Counted from the stretch's first letter, positions 1 through 14,930 are shown. The stretch is 64,000 nt of DNA from Apodemus sylvaticus (GCF_947179515.1 NC_067477.1:76606644-76670643); one strand, 5' to 3'. Made by a program: numbers and translations. Notes: generated from the sequence alone by a model not told the origin.

Positions 1-823
1 AAGTTCTGAGACATAATCCGACACCACTGTCTGTGATAGTTTATGTCAATTCATGTAAAACCATATAAACATTTTGTGTTTAGCCTCATTTCATGTTACT
101 TAATACATCAGAACTCCATGAAACGACTCTAGTAGTATTTCAATTTTATTTTTTCTTTGTCATTTTTGGGCCTTAAATTTCTATCTCTGGAGTTACCTGA
201 TTTCCAGCCACTTTTATCCACAATCATCGTGAAGATTCTGGAGGAATTTTGTTTCTTTGTTTTTGTTTTTATAAAAGCATAGTTTTTTTCATATTCTTCT
301 TTACAAATGGCTAGTCGAGATATCAATCGATGATAGGAACTGACAAGGTCACTAGGTTTATTTATTGGAAATCCTGTTATTTTTAGACTTTTAATTGTAG
401 GATTGGTTTCAAATTACATTCTAGCCACCTTTGTCTGGTGATTAAGAATCAAAGCTCATTGCAGTTATCCATGCATATTTATAATGAATGGAATATGTAA
501 CGTTTTATATTTCATGTGTACAGAGTTGCCCATTGAGGAACACTCAACAAGACTATATTTGTTCTGTAAGTCTTTGCATATAGCCCAGGAGCCTGGTGCC
601 TAGTTTCTCCACCCTTCTTTCAGTAGTCCAGACTGCCTACTTCATTTCTTACAGTACACAGATGCATCTGCATATGATATGAAGGGAAAATGAGAAAAAA
701 TTGGAGAGTTTAATTGTGGAATTAAATAAATCAATAAAGAAGAGGCAGGCAAGAGGAACACTAACACTAAGAATGTCTTTAAAAGCCTAAAGGAATCATG
801 TTGTTTTATATTTACCTCAAATC

Positions 824-829
<6 letters not shown>
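1..829. other. Unique AT-rich DNA, no gene recognised
   Basis: No repeat family, splice-bounded exon or credible coding frame is seen. Short open frames here are AT-rich and of low complexity. It could be intergenic or intronic. Confidence 0.5.
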
Positions 830-855
<26 letters not shown>

Positions 856-910
856 ACATATATATATGTGTGTATGTGTGTGTATATACATGTACACACG
901 TGTATATATA
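827..910. repeat. (TG)n/(TA)n microsatellite
   Basis: An alternating purine-pyrimidine tract of TA and TG dinucleotides interrupted by short variants. Such tracts are common and length-polymorphic in rodents and can adopt Z-DNA. The minus-strand open frame crossing it is an artefact of the repeat. Confidence 0.9.
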
Positions 911-1912
911 AGTAATTTTATACCATTTGGGATCACAATATTCCCCCAAAAAATAAAGACTAGAAAAAATTGCAGGTGAGTTGTTGTTTGTCAGCATTGT
1001 CCAACAGTATCCACAAGCAGTACAGGCTATTGCTGCTGCCCTTTATTGCATCTCTTAGATAGACTGTAAGTCCCTATTGTTGAAGACATTACAGAACTCT
1101 GACATAGTGCTCAGAAGATTGAGCTGAAACTACCTTCCTACGGTCTAGCCTTCACTGTACCAGGAGTTTATATGCAAGTTTCCACGGAAGTAAAACAGCA
1201 GTATTATGCAGCTGTGATACCTATAAACAACAACTTTTTTTTTTACACTCCTGTCCTCGTAGAAAACAAAACTTTTTAAGTAATTGTACTTGAGGCCCAT
1301 TTAACAGGAGGAAAATCATGCCTTCCATAATAAACATAGCTAAAACTACATGTGACTAGTGAGGTCATACATCTGACAGACAAAGCTACTGATTTCCCTT
1401 TCCTAGACCACCATAATTTGTAAAAGCCTTCTAATATTTAGTAGTGAACCCACAGTTTCTGCTCATCAAAGAAGTTTCTCTTTGTGGCAGATTTAATTAG
1501 AGAACCCACAAATAGTTAAAATGTGAAGAAAACTGACCATGGTGTATAGCCTCAGTGGATACCTACAACATAGCTCCTAAGGCTATGGAAACATGGAAAA
1601 TATAACAGAAAGATTTTAAGTTCCAGGAGACCAGAAACTCTGCTATTAAGACTGTGTCTTATAGGGAAGGAAAGCTAATAAATCCTAACCATATAGATGC
1701 TTAGCTAAACCTGCACAATGACAACTAAAGGTGCTAACATGGAAGGGGAATCTCATGGGATCACACCTCTAGACAAAGAACTACAGGGAACTAGTTACTG
1801 CTTAGAGAAGGAGAAATGGTCTTTCTCAGATTGAGAAAGTGGTTATTAAGTGTTCAGTCTTAATATCATATATATACAAGCAACATGAAGTTGACTCAGT
1901 AGATTGTATATA

Positions 1913-1913
<1 letters not shown>
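911..1913. other. Unique AT-rich DNA, nothing recognised
   Basis: No repeat family, RNA gene or coding frame could be supported here. Confidence 0.5.
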
Positions 1914-1944
<31 letters not shown>

Positions 1945-1945
1945 T
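1914..1945. repeat. (CA)n microsatellite
   Basis: About 14 to 15 uninterrupted CA units. It codes for a spurious Thr-His run in the overlapping plus-strand frame. Confidence 0.92.
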
Positions 1946-3717
1946 AATAATCAAAGAAACAGAGGCCATGAATGTCAGGGGGAATGGGCCAAGTACATGG
2001 AGGATGTAATGGTTGGTGACATGGGAGGTTTCGGAGGGAGAAATGAGAAGAGGAAAACTATGAAATTATATGCAATTAACAACTTAAATTCACAAAAACA
2101 GTAGGTTGCAAAATCTTTGACAGTTGTAAAATTTACAATCATTTATTGTAATTAATCTGCCTTATTTTACTTCAAATTAGACTACTGAGACCCATGAATT
2201 AAACGCTGTGTCGCTGTGTCTTAAAACTCAGCATCTCTGGTAAGGGATCCACTGCTGGATAAATCTGAATTTGGATATGTTGTTATACTCATGATTTCTA
2301 ATGTATTTATTTTTTGAAAGAAAAAAAATGATCATCTCTTTTGTCTTGGGGACTTTATGGAAGTGATATATGTAATATTTTTTGTTAGAAATTGGTCACC
2401 ATACAAATGCAAAGCTGCTTGTGACTGTGTCCTGAAGAAAAAGCTCTTAAAAAAAGATTAAACAACAGTGCAATGAGATGAATATGTAAGCAGAATAAAA
2501 CAAATTTATTGTGTCCATAGACAGAGGTTTAATAAATCACAGAGGTTCAATTCGAGGTAGAGGTCTTACAGACAGAAAATAGACTTGGTGCTTCCTCTTA
2601 GTGCATTTGCAAAGTTAACAGGAAGACAACTGTTCATGTAGTTGTGTTCTTTGATAACAGTAGAGTAAGGAATAGATGGAAATATTCCCAGTGTCTGTCA
2701 CAATGAGAGCACAGCTGATTGCTTGAGTTTAGTTACTCGCACTAAGATGTTAAGATAGCTATTCCCAAATTTCCATATGCCCAGAGGGAAACACCCAGAT
2801 GGAAAACTTATATGATGAATATGAAGAACCAAAATAATGACTGAAGGAAGTCGAAGACAAACAGGATTGTCAAGAGAAGATTTTTGTGGCCTCATACAAT
2901 GTGTTCAAACATTGATGAGTGAGTGCTCAAACAAACGTAGAGATTTAATCTGTGAATTTTCTAAGGCCTAACCTATAAGAATTGTGTCTCAGAAAGCATT
3001 AAGGTACTCTTTTTTCACCTTTACCATACTTTCTTTGAATGAAGTCTTAACAGCTGAACTTGGATGTTGTCTAAGCACCTCTTTATAGTTTGTGATAAAA
3101 TTCCTTACCTAGTTGAAGATGAAGACTTCTTCTCAGCATGTTGAAGAGGAATGGTTTTTGCATCAACCATTGCCCACTGCAAACAGAAACTTTCCTGATC
3201 CATGTGGAAAGTACCACTAAACTATGCATTTAAGCAGAAATAATTTTAGGGATGTTTGACCCCATATTCATTTAGCAAGAAAACCAATCAGCTTCCTCTT
3301 CAGGGTCTATGAATTTCCTAGCTATGGGCTTTGCTCAGGAACTGGGTGTGGGTCCTTCATGATGTGGGCCTATATTCTAATCACAAAGCTGTTGATTACT
3401 CAATTAAAGACCATGCTACTATTCTCCTAGTGAGCACATCTTCCTGGGTAGGTAGGTATTGTAAAAAGAGCCAAAATTTTCACTGTCTTCATCTTCCATA
3501 AAACAAAGAGATAGGTTTACATTAAAACCGCAAAAATACATGGAAAAGCTTTCAAACACAAGTCAACAAATAGAGGCAAAATAATGCAGAATTCAAGCAA
3601 GCATTTTAATGAACTAAAGACAATAAGCAGCAATTATCCAAATGATGAAAAGTGGCAGAATCTGAAAAGTAAATTAAGCAAATGGAGCACAGCAGGAAAA
3701 AATATATTCCACCCCCT
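1946..3717. other. Unique AT-rich DNA, nothing recognised
   Basis: No recognisable repeat or gene. Short frames of 60 to 70 codons lack any domain character. Confidence 0.5.
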
Positions 3718-3718
3718 C

Positions 3719-3770
3719 TTTGTGTGTGTGTGTGTGTGCCTGTGTGTTTGTGTGTGTGCGCGCGCACGCA
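3719..3770. repeat. (TG)n/(CG)n microsatellite
   Basis: TG repeat with a GCGCGC run at its distal end, an alternating purine-pyrimidine tract favourable for Z-DNA. It explains the VCVCVC run in the overlapping open frame. Confidence 0.9.
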
Positions 3771-3840
3771 GGCTCACCTATATTTGTAGAAAGAGAACAA
3801 TTTGATTGAATTGGTTGAATCAATCAATGGTCCTTGGCTG

Positions 3841-4087
3841 AGATAAAATCCACAGAATCAGCTTACCAGGCCTCACAGAGGCCCACAGAGACTGAAACAA
3901 CAATCAGGAGCCTGCATGGGTCTGACCTAGGTCCTCTGCACATACGTTATGGTTGTCTAGCTTTGTTCGGTGATACCCCTAACAATGGCAATAGGGGCAA
4001 TCTCTGACACTTTCACCTGCTTTGGGTTCCTTTCGCCCTGCATGGTTACCTCGTCCATCATGAATGTGAAGGAAACTGCTTAGTCTT
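3841..4087 (+). mobile_element. Lx-class LINE-1 3' UTR, left half (split by the full-length L1)
   Basis: The sequence reads as the 3' untranslated region of a rodent Lx LINE-1 on the plus strand. It includes the recognisable segments CAGAGACTGAA, GGAGCCTGCATGGGTCTGACC and TAGGTCCTCTGCACATA, followed by the end near CTGCTTAGTCTT. It stops abruptly at the poly(T) of the full-length L1 and resumes at about 10577 with ATCTCAACTTGATA, which is the next part of the same Lx 3' UTR. This is an older element that served as target for a younger one. The identification uses recalled consensus sequence, not a database search. Confidence 0.75.
4072..4087. repeat. Target-site duplication of full-length L1, left copy
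   Basis: GAAACTGCTTAGTCTT is repeated exactly at 10561-10576. The two copies bracket the 6.47-kb LINE-1, and both lie inside Lx 3' UTR sequence, so the pre-insertion site can be read directly. Confidence 0.95.
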
Positions 4088-4340
4088 TTTTTTAATTTTA
4101 TTCGATATATTTTTTATTTACATTTCAAATGATTTCCCCTTTTCTGGTTCCCCATTCTCCGAAAGTCACATAAGCCCCCTTCCCTCCCTCTGTTCTCCCA
4201 CCCATCCCTTCCCACTTCCCTGTTCTGGTTTTGTCTTATACTGCTACACTGGGTCTTTCCAGAACTAGGGGCCACTCCTCCATTCTTCTTGTACCTCATT
4301 TGAAGTGTGGATTATGTTTATCATATTCCAGTTTTCCAAG
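4088..4340 (-). other. 3' UTR of full-length L1
   Basis: Untranslated tail downstream of the ORF2 stop, ending in the short A-tail (plus-strand poly(T) at 4086-4094). On the minus strand it holds a G-rich polypurine tract (GGGAGGGAAGGGGGC-like) typical of murine L1 3' UTRs, then AAATGTAAAT. The same tract recurs in the copies at 13.1, 14.7 and 30.8 kb. Confidence 0.88.
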
Positions 4341-8166
<3,826 letters not shown>

Positions 8167-8221
8167 TGTTATTTTTTTATTTGAGTGGTTATCTTCTTTT
8201 GGGTTTAATGAAAGAAGGTAA

Positions 8222-9132
8222 CTATCTTACTTTTTCCAGGGTGTCATTTCCCTCCTTGGATTGGAGTTTTCCTCCTATTATTCTTTGTAGAGCTGGGTTT
8301 GTAGAAAGATATTGTGTAAATTTGGTTTTGTTATGGAATATCTTGGTTCCTCCATCTATTGTGATTGAGAGTTTTTCTGGGCATAGTAGTCTTGGCTGAC
8401 ATTTGTGTTTTCTTAGAGTCTGCATGAGATCTGCCCAGGATCTTCTAGCTTTCATGGTCTCTGGTGAGAAGTCTGGTGTGATTCTGATAGGTCTTCCTTT
8501 ATATGTTACTTGGCCTTTTTCTCTTACTGCCTTTAATATTCTTTCTTGTTTAGTACATTTGGGGTTTTGATTATTATGTGACGGGAAGTATTTCTGTTCT
8601 GGTCCAGTCTGTTTGGAGTTCTGTAGGCTTCTTTTATATTCATGGGCATCTCACTCTTTAGGTTGGGAAAGTTTTCTTCCATAATTTTATTGAAGATATT
8701 TGCTGGCCCTTTAAGTTGTAAATCTTCACTCTCATCTATACCTATAATCCTTAGGTTTGGTCTTCTCATTGTGTCCTGGAGTTCCTGGATGTTCTGGGAT
8801 ACAAGCTTTTTGCATTTTGCATATTCTTTGACTGTTGAGTCAATGGTTTCTATGGTATCTTCAGCATCTGAGAGTCTTTCTTCCATCTCTTGTATTCTGT
8901 TGTTGATATTTGCATCTATGGCCCCTGATTTCTTCTCAAGGTTTTCTATCTCCAAAGTTGTCTCCCTTTGTGATTTCTTAGTTGTTTCTACTTCTGATTT
9001 TAGATCCTGGATGGTTTTGCTTAGCTCCTTCACTTGCTTGTTTGTGTTTTCCTGTAATTCTTTAAGAGACTTTTGTGTTTCCTCTCTAATGACTTCTGCT
9101 GTTTGATTCACTTTCTCCTGCATTTCTTTAAG

Positions 9133-9163
<31 letters not shown>

Positions 9164-9461
9164 TTCTTCTTTATTGGCTTCTATCTCTTGAGCCTTATTC
9201 TCCTGAATTTCTTTAATTTTTTTGTCTTTCCATTAATCGGGTTTCTAGCTTATTCATGTTCCCCTGTATTTCTTTAAGAGATTCATTTATGACCCTTTTG
9301 TGTTCTTCTAGCATCATCATGAACAGTGATTTTAAATCCAAATCTTGTTTTTCTGGTGTTTTTGCATAATCAGGGCTTGCTGATGTTGGAGAGCTTGGTT
9401 CAGATGCTGCTATATTGCCTAGGTTTCTGTTAGTAGTGTTCCTGCGTTTGCCCTTTGCCAT
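8222..9461 (-). pseudogene. L1 ORF1 (RNA-binding chaperone) pseudogene
   Basis: ORF1p is a trimeric coiled-coil nucleic-acid chaperone that coats L1 RNA. The start at 9461 (MAKGKRRN) is clear, and the basic N-terminus continues for 82 codons to a stop after ERQKN in an A-run. The coiled coil resumes at 9123 (MQEKVNQTAEVIREE) and runs through the RRM region (RRPNLRIIGIDESED) to a one-base deletion at NKKEY near 8533. The C-terminal domain then continues in another frame (MKARRSWADL, TKFTQYLSTNPALQR) to 8222. A (TG)13 tract at 9137-9162 sits inside the coiled-coil segment, where murine ORF1 is known to vary in length. At least three frame breaks make it non-functional. Confidence 0.93.
9137..9162. 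repeat. (TG)13 microsatellite inside L1 ORF1 coiled coil
   Basis: Thirteen TG units, 26 bases, inserted in the coding sequence for the ORF1p coiled coil. The length is not a multiple of three, so the tract by itself can shift the frame. Confidence 0.9.
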
Positions 9462-9872
9462 CTTGTTATTTCTGGCATTAGTTGGTCTTGTCTCTGGCTG
9501 GTATTTCTGCCTCCTGTGAGGCTATATGGCTATTTCTGCAACACTGGATGGCTGGGTTTCCCCTGTTACAGATTGCTAATGCGCTGCCCTCCTCTTGGGT
9601 GTCCCTGCAGCCCTAGCGTGCCTTGCCCCAGGTTGTCTCTGTGAACCAGGGGATGCCTGTTTGCTCCTTCAGTGAGTGGTGATGGTCTATGCTGCTGCGG
9701 GACCTTTTCTGAGTGCTGGTCACTCTGCTGGGCAGCCTATCTCCCAACCAGGTTGTTGCACACAAGGCTAGCCTAGCTGCTGAGGCCCTGAGTCTAGGCA
9801 AAAGCCTGGCAGGCTAAGGCCCAAGCAAAGTTCCCCTTGGGCTATGAGTGTTAATTGATTCTGTCAGGTGGC

Positions 9873-10271
9873 CAGGATGGAGGCGTGCGTGCACTCCCTG
9901 AAAGTGCCGGGAGTCTGATGGGCTAACAACCTCCTGGCTGGATTGGCACACAGATGGCCCACTGAGCAGCCCAGGGCCTGGGGTCAGTCCAAGGCCTGTC
10001 TGTCTTAGACCCCCTGCTATGTTAGCCTCGGGCTATGACTCTTAGCTGACTTTGCCTGCTAGGACTCTCTGGCGTCCTGTAGTCAAAATGGTGGAGTGTG
10101 TGCTGGCCGGGCAATCAACCTCCAGGCTGCCCCCCCCCCCCCCCGAACAGCCCAAGGCCTGGGTGCAGGCCAACGCCCATTGGGCTTAGACCCCCGCGAT
10201 GATGGCCTTGGGTTATATTTGTGTACCTCAGTCTATCTGATCCCTCTGGTGCCCGAGATCCAAGGTGGCGG
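9873..10271 (+). promoter_or_regulatory. Three YY1-like motifs, one per monomer
   Basis: CAGGATGGAGG at 9873-9883, CAAAATGGTGG at 10084-10094 and CAAGGTGGCGG at 10261-10271 all approximate the YY1 core AAnATGGCGG on the plus strand (antisense to the L1). Spacings are 211 and 177 bp, matching the monomer period. YY1 sites position transcription initiation in human and mouse L1 promoters. Binding here is inferred only. Confidence 0.5.
10130..10144. repeat. Poly(C)15 tract in L1 5' UTR
   Basis: Fifteen consecutive C bases (G15 on the L1 sense strand) at the boundary between two monomers. It is probably slippage-expanded and could form a G-quadruplex on the sense RNA. Confidence 0.9.
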
Positions 10272-10560
10272 AGAGACTTTTGTAAGTGACTGGCTGGAGG
10301 CAGAGTTCTGATGTGGCTTCTTGGTTCCACTGCTGATGGCCCTTCTGCTGGACCAGCTGCCACAGCCTGCCTCCGCTGCTGCCACAGCCACTACTGCCAC
10401 CTCCGCTGCTCTCTATTTTTTTTTCAGAAGACTCTCAGAATAGGCTGGTCTTTTAATCCAATCTCCATCTGCAGTGCGGATCTTGCAGGCGCCAGACACG
10501 CTGGCTCAGACAGCCCTGGCGACCACTCGAGAGTGTCACTGACAACCACCCGACTCAACC

Positions 10561-10576
10561 GAAACTGCTTAGTCTT
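10561..10576. repeat. Target-site duplication of full-length L1, right copy
   Basis: An exact 16-base match to 4072-4087. It immediately abuts the 5' end of the element (GGTTGAGTCGGG on the L1 strand), which indicates little or no 5' truncation. Confidence 0.95.
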
Positions 10577-10601
10577 ATCTCAACTTGATAAGCTATGCTT
10601 G

Positions 10602-10603
<2 letters not shown>
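10577..10603 (+). mobile_element. Lx-class LINE-1 3' UTR, right half
   Basis: ATCTCAACTTGATA...GCTATGCTTGATT continues the Lx 3' UTR interrupted at 4087. It is cut short by the following (TA)n tract. Confidence 0.65.
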
Positions 10604-10666
<63 letters not shown>

Positions 10667-10905
10667 TTAAAAGTCCTTGGATTAGAATGTTTTCCCTTGA
10701 GTGTTTTGTCTTTTGTCCATTGCACATATATAGACACACACACATACAATCATATCCACACCCACATCCACACCCAGTATAGGATCAAGATTCTCTGAAT
10801 CTGTCATATATATCTGTATCTATCTATCTATCTATCTATCTATCTACCTCCTTTCTCTCATATATATCATCTCTTTCATATATATATATACATATATATA
10901 TATAA
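10604..10905. repeat. Microsatellite cluster (TA)n, (GA)n, CA-rich, (TATC)n
   Basis: (TA)n at about 10604-10645 passes directly into (GA)n at 10646-10666. Then come CA-rich DNA near 10733-10775, a (TATC)n run at about 10817-10846 and further TA-rich sequence to 10905. The cluster lies where the A-rich end of the Lx 3' UTR should be, a common seeding site for simple repeats. Confidence 0.88.
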
Positions 10906-13083
10906 TTTATTATAATAAAAAACTGTTCATTGATCTATCCCAATACATCAAGCAGGAGAGGAGTCACAAATCACTCAAGAAAAAGAAATTGAGTTCTTTA
11001 CAAAGAACTCTAGCCATGGACTTTTGATTCAAGTGAGTTGTATTCTATCTACAAGGGCCGCAGATAAACAATTTTGAGCATGAAAAAGGCCAAGGAATAT
11101 TTCTCTTATGAATCTCTATAGAAGAAATGATTGAAATATTAATTTGAATTTGGAGATTGCCCAGAGAAATTTAATAAAAGAGTTTGTGATGAAGCAGGAA
11201 CACACCTGCTGAAAAAATACGATTCAAACACATATGATGTCCATAATAAACGTCATATTTATTTATAATAGACATAATAAAACAAATGTAAAGTGAAAAA
11301 GGAAGATAGACAATTATAAGTAAAGTTACTGATCACTAATTATGAGTTAAAGAAACACCCAAGACATTGAAAACCGAACAAAACCAAACAAAGCAAAAAC
11401 TCAAAAAAGTAATGTTTCAAAAGTACTTTGCATACTACCAAAGGAGAAAGGTAACCTCAAACCCAAGTATTATCACTTCCACGAATGATGTATCTGCTTG
11501 ATATAATAGTGTGATAGGAGGACAAACATTGTGGAAGTTACCAACCACTGTAAACATTCATTCATCAGCATTTTACTCATTCAGGGTTTTCTTTACTACT
11601 CTATAAAAGTGAATTTATTAAATTAAGGTTTATTTTCCTGGGTGAATAGAAAAGATTATCAAGGTACGACCTCACATGATTTTACTTTCTCCAAACCTTT
11701 CAGAAACAAGTTTTCTAATACTTTAACAACAGCTCCAAAACATGCCAAAATTTACATTTAAGGCATCAGGAAGCTATTATTTAACTCAGTAAAATGATAT
11801 CTGAGAAAGAGCAGGGTAATTGAAGTCTTTGAAACATACATAGGTAATATAAAAAATTAGACTTGTTGACATCTCCAAAGTGTATAGTGATGGTGTGACA
11901 CCTCAAGAACACTTGTCCTTCTTGGCAAAAAGAAACTCCTTTATTGCTCTTTTTGACCAGGACAAGAAAGAGTTTGCAGTGTTTCTCACATCTGGACCAT
12001 ATGTGCAAAGAGAGCAGCTGTGGTTGGAGTAGTTGTATAATAAAGTGTAATATAATTTGATCCCTTTCCAAATGTTCATCTGTCATTTTTATAACTGAGG
12101 ACATTAAGAGTAAGCAGAGTTCTCCCCTCTGCATGTTGTAAGTATTTTTATTGATGGTAATCTTGTCAGTTTCCTGGACATTTTGGTTTACTTCTGGCAT
12201 GTCTCAGTCCATGGGCCAGAAAGTCCATGTCAGAACTTACCAGTCCACTTCAATTGTGCATTCAAGGACAAAGGAAGTAGCAATGGGCAAAGAAAGACAA
12301 CACAAGGCAAATGCAGCCCAGAGCTCTATATATTACATTGTTTCTAATTCCAGTTAATGAATAATGGCAGCCGTTTTAGTCTTACAACTTCCTAAATACA
12401 AGATCCTTGATTGGGGAAGAGATTTAACCCCACATACTTTTTCAACAGTATGGGTTCTCCTCTGACCAATGCATACTTCATTGCCTCAAGAAATAAAGAA
12501 TCCTTTGGGCCTCCATGAAACAGTGTTAAATATGAAAGGTTATACATAGTAAATTTCTTTTCACTGTGTTAGAGAATTTCATTAAACAAACCAGTGTATT
12601 TCCATGTGTTTGAGGTAGCAAAAGCACTGGTTTCATTGGCTTAAGTATACCCAGAGTAATACATTCATCTTGAGAACAGTGCTGAGTTCCATTCTTTCTG
12701 GCCTAGTATGTTTTTACTCAACCTTTATATAGTCTCTTGGTGTTAACTGGGGCAATATAGTGAAATCTTGCTAATAGTTTAAAGTTGTAATAAATCTCTT
12801 CTTGGGTCATTGTTTCACTGGAAAAACACAATGTGATTGTTGATCCTTTTCTAATACAAATGCTGTAATAGGATAGGTTAATAATGACACCAAATAATGG
12901 AACAGTATCTTTATTGGCCAGGAAAGCACATGTTTCAGATTCTTCTTGAAACCCACAAACATTTCTATATCAAGTCTCAAGGACAATATTTTTCTGCCAA
13001 TATTGTAATGTTCAAATAATATGTTAATAGATGGTATGTTCTCAACTTATGTTGTAAAAACTAGAAACTAAAAATATAATATA
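10906..13083. other. Unique AT-rich DNA with one unidentified open frame
   Basis: No repeat family is recognised. A minus-strand open frame of 139 codons (12200-11781) begins MPEVNQNVQETDK. It has no transmembrane, zinc-binding or repeat motif that I recognise, no obvious flanking splice sites and no poly(A) tail nearby. It may be chance or a decayed fragment, and I do not assign a product. Confidence 0.4.
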
Positions 13084-13375
13084 AAAAACTACATTATTTT
13101 TTTACTTTTTTTGTTTTTTGTTTTTTTTATTCGATATATTTTTTATTTACATTTCAAATGATTTCCCCTTTTCTAGTCCCCCACTCCCCGAAAGACCCGC
13201 AAGCCCCCTTCTCTCCCCCTGTCCTCCCACCCACCCCTTCCCACTTCCCCGTTCTGGTTTTGCCGAATACTGCTTCACTGAGTCTTTCCAGAACAGGGGG
13301 CCACTCTTCCTTTCTTCTTGTACCTCATTTGATATGTGGATTATGTTTTGGGTATTCCAAAAACTAGATTATTTT
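13084..13375 (-). mobile_element. Very short 5'-truncated LINE-1 3' end with TSD
   Basis: The last 258 bp or so of a LINE-1 (13101-13358, minus), carrying the same 3' UTR as the full-length copy. Flanking repeats AAAAACTACATTATTTT (13084-13100) and AAAAACTAGATTATTTT (13359-13375) match at 16 of 17 bases and are the target-site duplication. Such extreme 5' truncation is typical of incomplete target-primed reverse transcription. It carries no ORF2 beyond the stop region. Confidence 0.92.
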
Positions 13376-13577
13376 AATGCTATGTTTTAGCCATATTCAC
13401 CATGTATTGAAGCTAAAAGCTAAAGAAAACATATACATATAATATAATATTTTGTGTTATATGCATAATATATTCATATATATTTTTTATTTTGTATGGA
13501 ATATTTACTTATATATTATGTTATATATAATATGTATACTATGCACTATTTTATGTTGGAATTTTAGACTCTGAGGC

Positions 13578-13579
<2 letters not shown>

Positions 13580-13623
<44 letters not shown>

Positions 13624-13625
13624 AT
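13580..13625. repeat. (TA)n(TG)n microsatellite
   Basis: A TA run (about 13578-13600) joined to a TG run (to about 13624). It explains the overlapping minus-strand frame with a Thr-His and Ile-Tyr run. Confidence 0.9.
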
Positions 13626-14643
13626 ACATAAATAATTTTAGTAAACATTTGAGAAATAACAAGAAATAATAGTTCATCCCCTGGTAAGTAACATCACCAT
13701 TACTACAGCAACAAATAAGTGTACTATCTGCATGTTTTCCCATATGACTACTCTCTATATGCAATTAAGTACTCCCATCAGCTTAAAAGATCATGATTCC
13801 AGTGCGTGCTATACATCACCATTATGTCCATTTCCAGTGGGGTGTAAGACATGCTTGCACTTTAAACTTCCACCAAAATTTCATAGCAGCAGCCCCCGAA
13901 TAGAAGACAATCATAGAATTTTTTTTTTGAGAGTTTACTATAATGCAGGCAGTCTAGTGTTTAAAAGAGAATTGATGGTTGGATCAGCAATGGCTTACTA
14001 TCACACCATGATTATAGACATATTGTAAAACTGAAAGAGCAAAAACAGAGGATGATATCGTCTAGTGATTAAGGTAGGGTAGATCCAGTATCCCTATAGT
14101 TGGAGGGAAAATGAGAAGTGATATTAGAAGGGCATCATTTCTCTGAATTTCTTGGAGTGATAGATAGGTTCTAGTACCTAGTTCCTAGTGAGAATTCCTA
14201 GCAAATGCTTTGAGGCCAATTTAAGAGATACCAAAAGAATTTAGAACCATGAATCATATACCACACAAGAACTAAGACCTAGACCTTTGTCCCTGAGTGA
14301 TGGGAATCCTGAAAGGTGCTCCTGAAGAAAGGCTCAGAACATAAAAGAACCATCTCCCTGCCTCTTACATCTAGATGTTCACCTGCCTCGGTGGCAGAAT
14401 CTAACCAGAAGTCAGTAATCACCAGAATCTGGATGGTGTCAAACAGTGGATGCAGATTATTTGATATTATTCTCAGCTTTCCCTTTGTTGAGGGGCACTC
14501 GGTTCTCCACGGTTGTGGGGTGTAGAACATCTGCTTCTCTTTGTGCTTAGTTTGATTCTTACATTGGCTACTCTGCTTTATCTTTTTCAATTTGACTAGT
14601 TATCATAGTCTAGGATATTTCCAAACAATATATGACATTACTC
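13626..14643. other. Unique DNA, nothing recognised
   Basis: No repeat family or gene is recognised. Overlapping open frames of 98, 103 and 69 codons on both strands have no domain character. Confidence 0.45.
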
Positions 14644-14670
14644 TTAAATGGAATACAGTATTCCATTTAA
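14644..14670. repeat. Perfect 27-nt palindrome at L1 junction
   Basis: The arms TTAAATGGAATAC and GTATTCCATTTAA are exact reverse complements separated by a single A. The palindrome directly abuts the poly(T) end of the next LINE-1. Confidence 0.9.
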
Positions 14671-14930
14671 AATTTTTTTATTCGATATATTTTTTATTTA
14701 CCTTTCAAATGATTTCCCCTTTTCTGGCCCCCCACTCCCTGAAAGTCACATAAGCCCCCTTCCCTCCCCCTGTTCCCCCACCCACCCCTTCCCACTACCC
14801 TGTTCTAGTTTTGCCTTATACTGCTGCACCGAGTCTTTCCAGAACCAGGGGCCACTCCTCCGTTCTTCTTGTACATCATTTGATGTGTGGATTATGTTTT
14901 GGGTATTCCAGTTTTTCAGGCTAATATCTA

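Larger units (their letters stand above)
9462..10560 (-). promoter_or_regulatory. L1 5' UTR with three degenerate monomers
   Basis: The GC-rich leader upstream of ORF1 should hold the internal RNA polymerase II promoter. Three diverged units of about 180 to 210 bp can be aligned by eye, at roughly 9815-9960, 9961-10145 and 10146-10300. Each pairs a CTTGGGCTAT-like block with a downstream nATGGnGG-like block, and the two right-hand units also share CTTAGACCCCC. Each unit holds a YY1-like motif. The most distal part (10301-10560) looks non-repeated and contains CTG/CCG-rich sequence. Tandem monomers are the usual promoter design of murine L1s, but here they are strongly diverged. Confidence 0.75.

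Noticed and set aside
8642..9106. 154-codon plus-strand frame
   Set aside because: It is the antisense shadow of the L1 ORF1 coiled coil.
10096..10311. GC-rich short frames in the L1 5' UTR
   Set aside because: They arise from the GC-rich monomers; no conserved start or family.
11781..12200. 139-codon minus-strand frame
   Set aside because: No family recognised, no splice or poly(A) context and AT-rich composition; not enough to call a gene.
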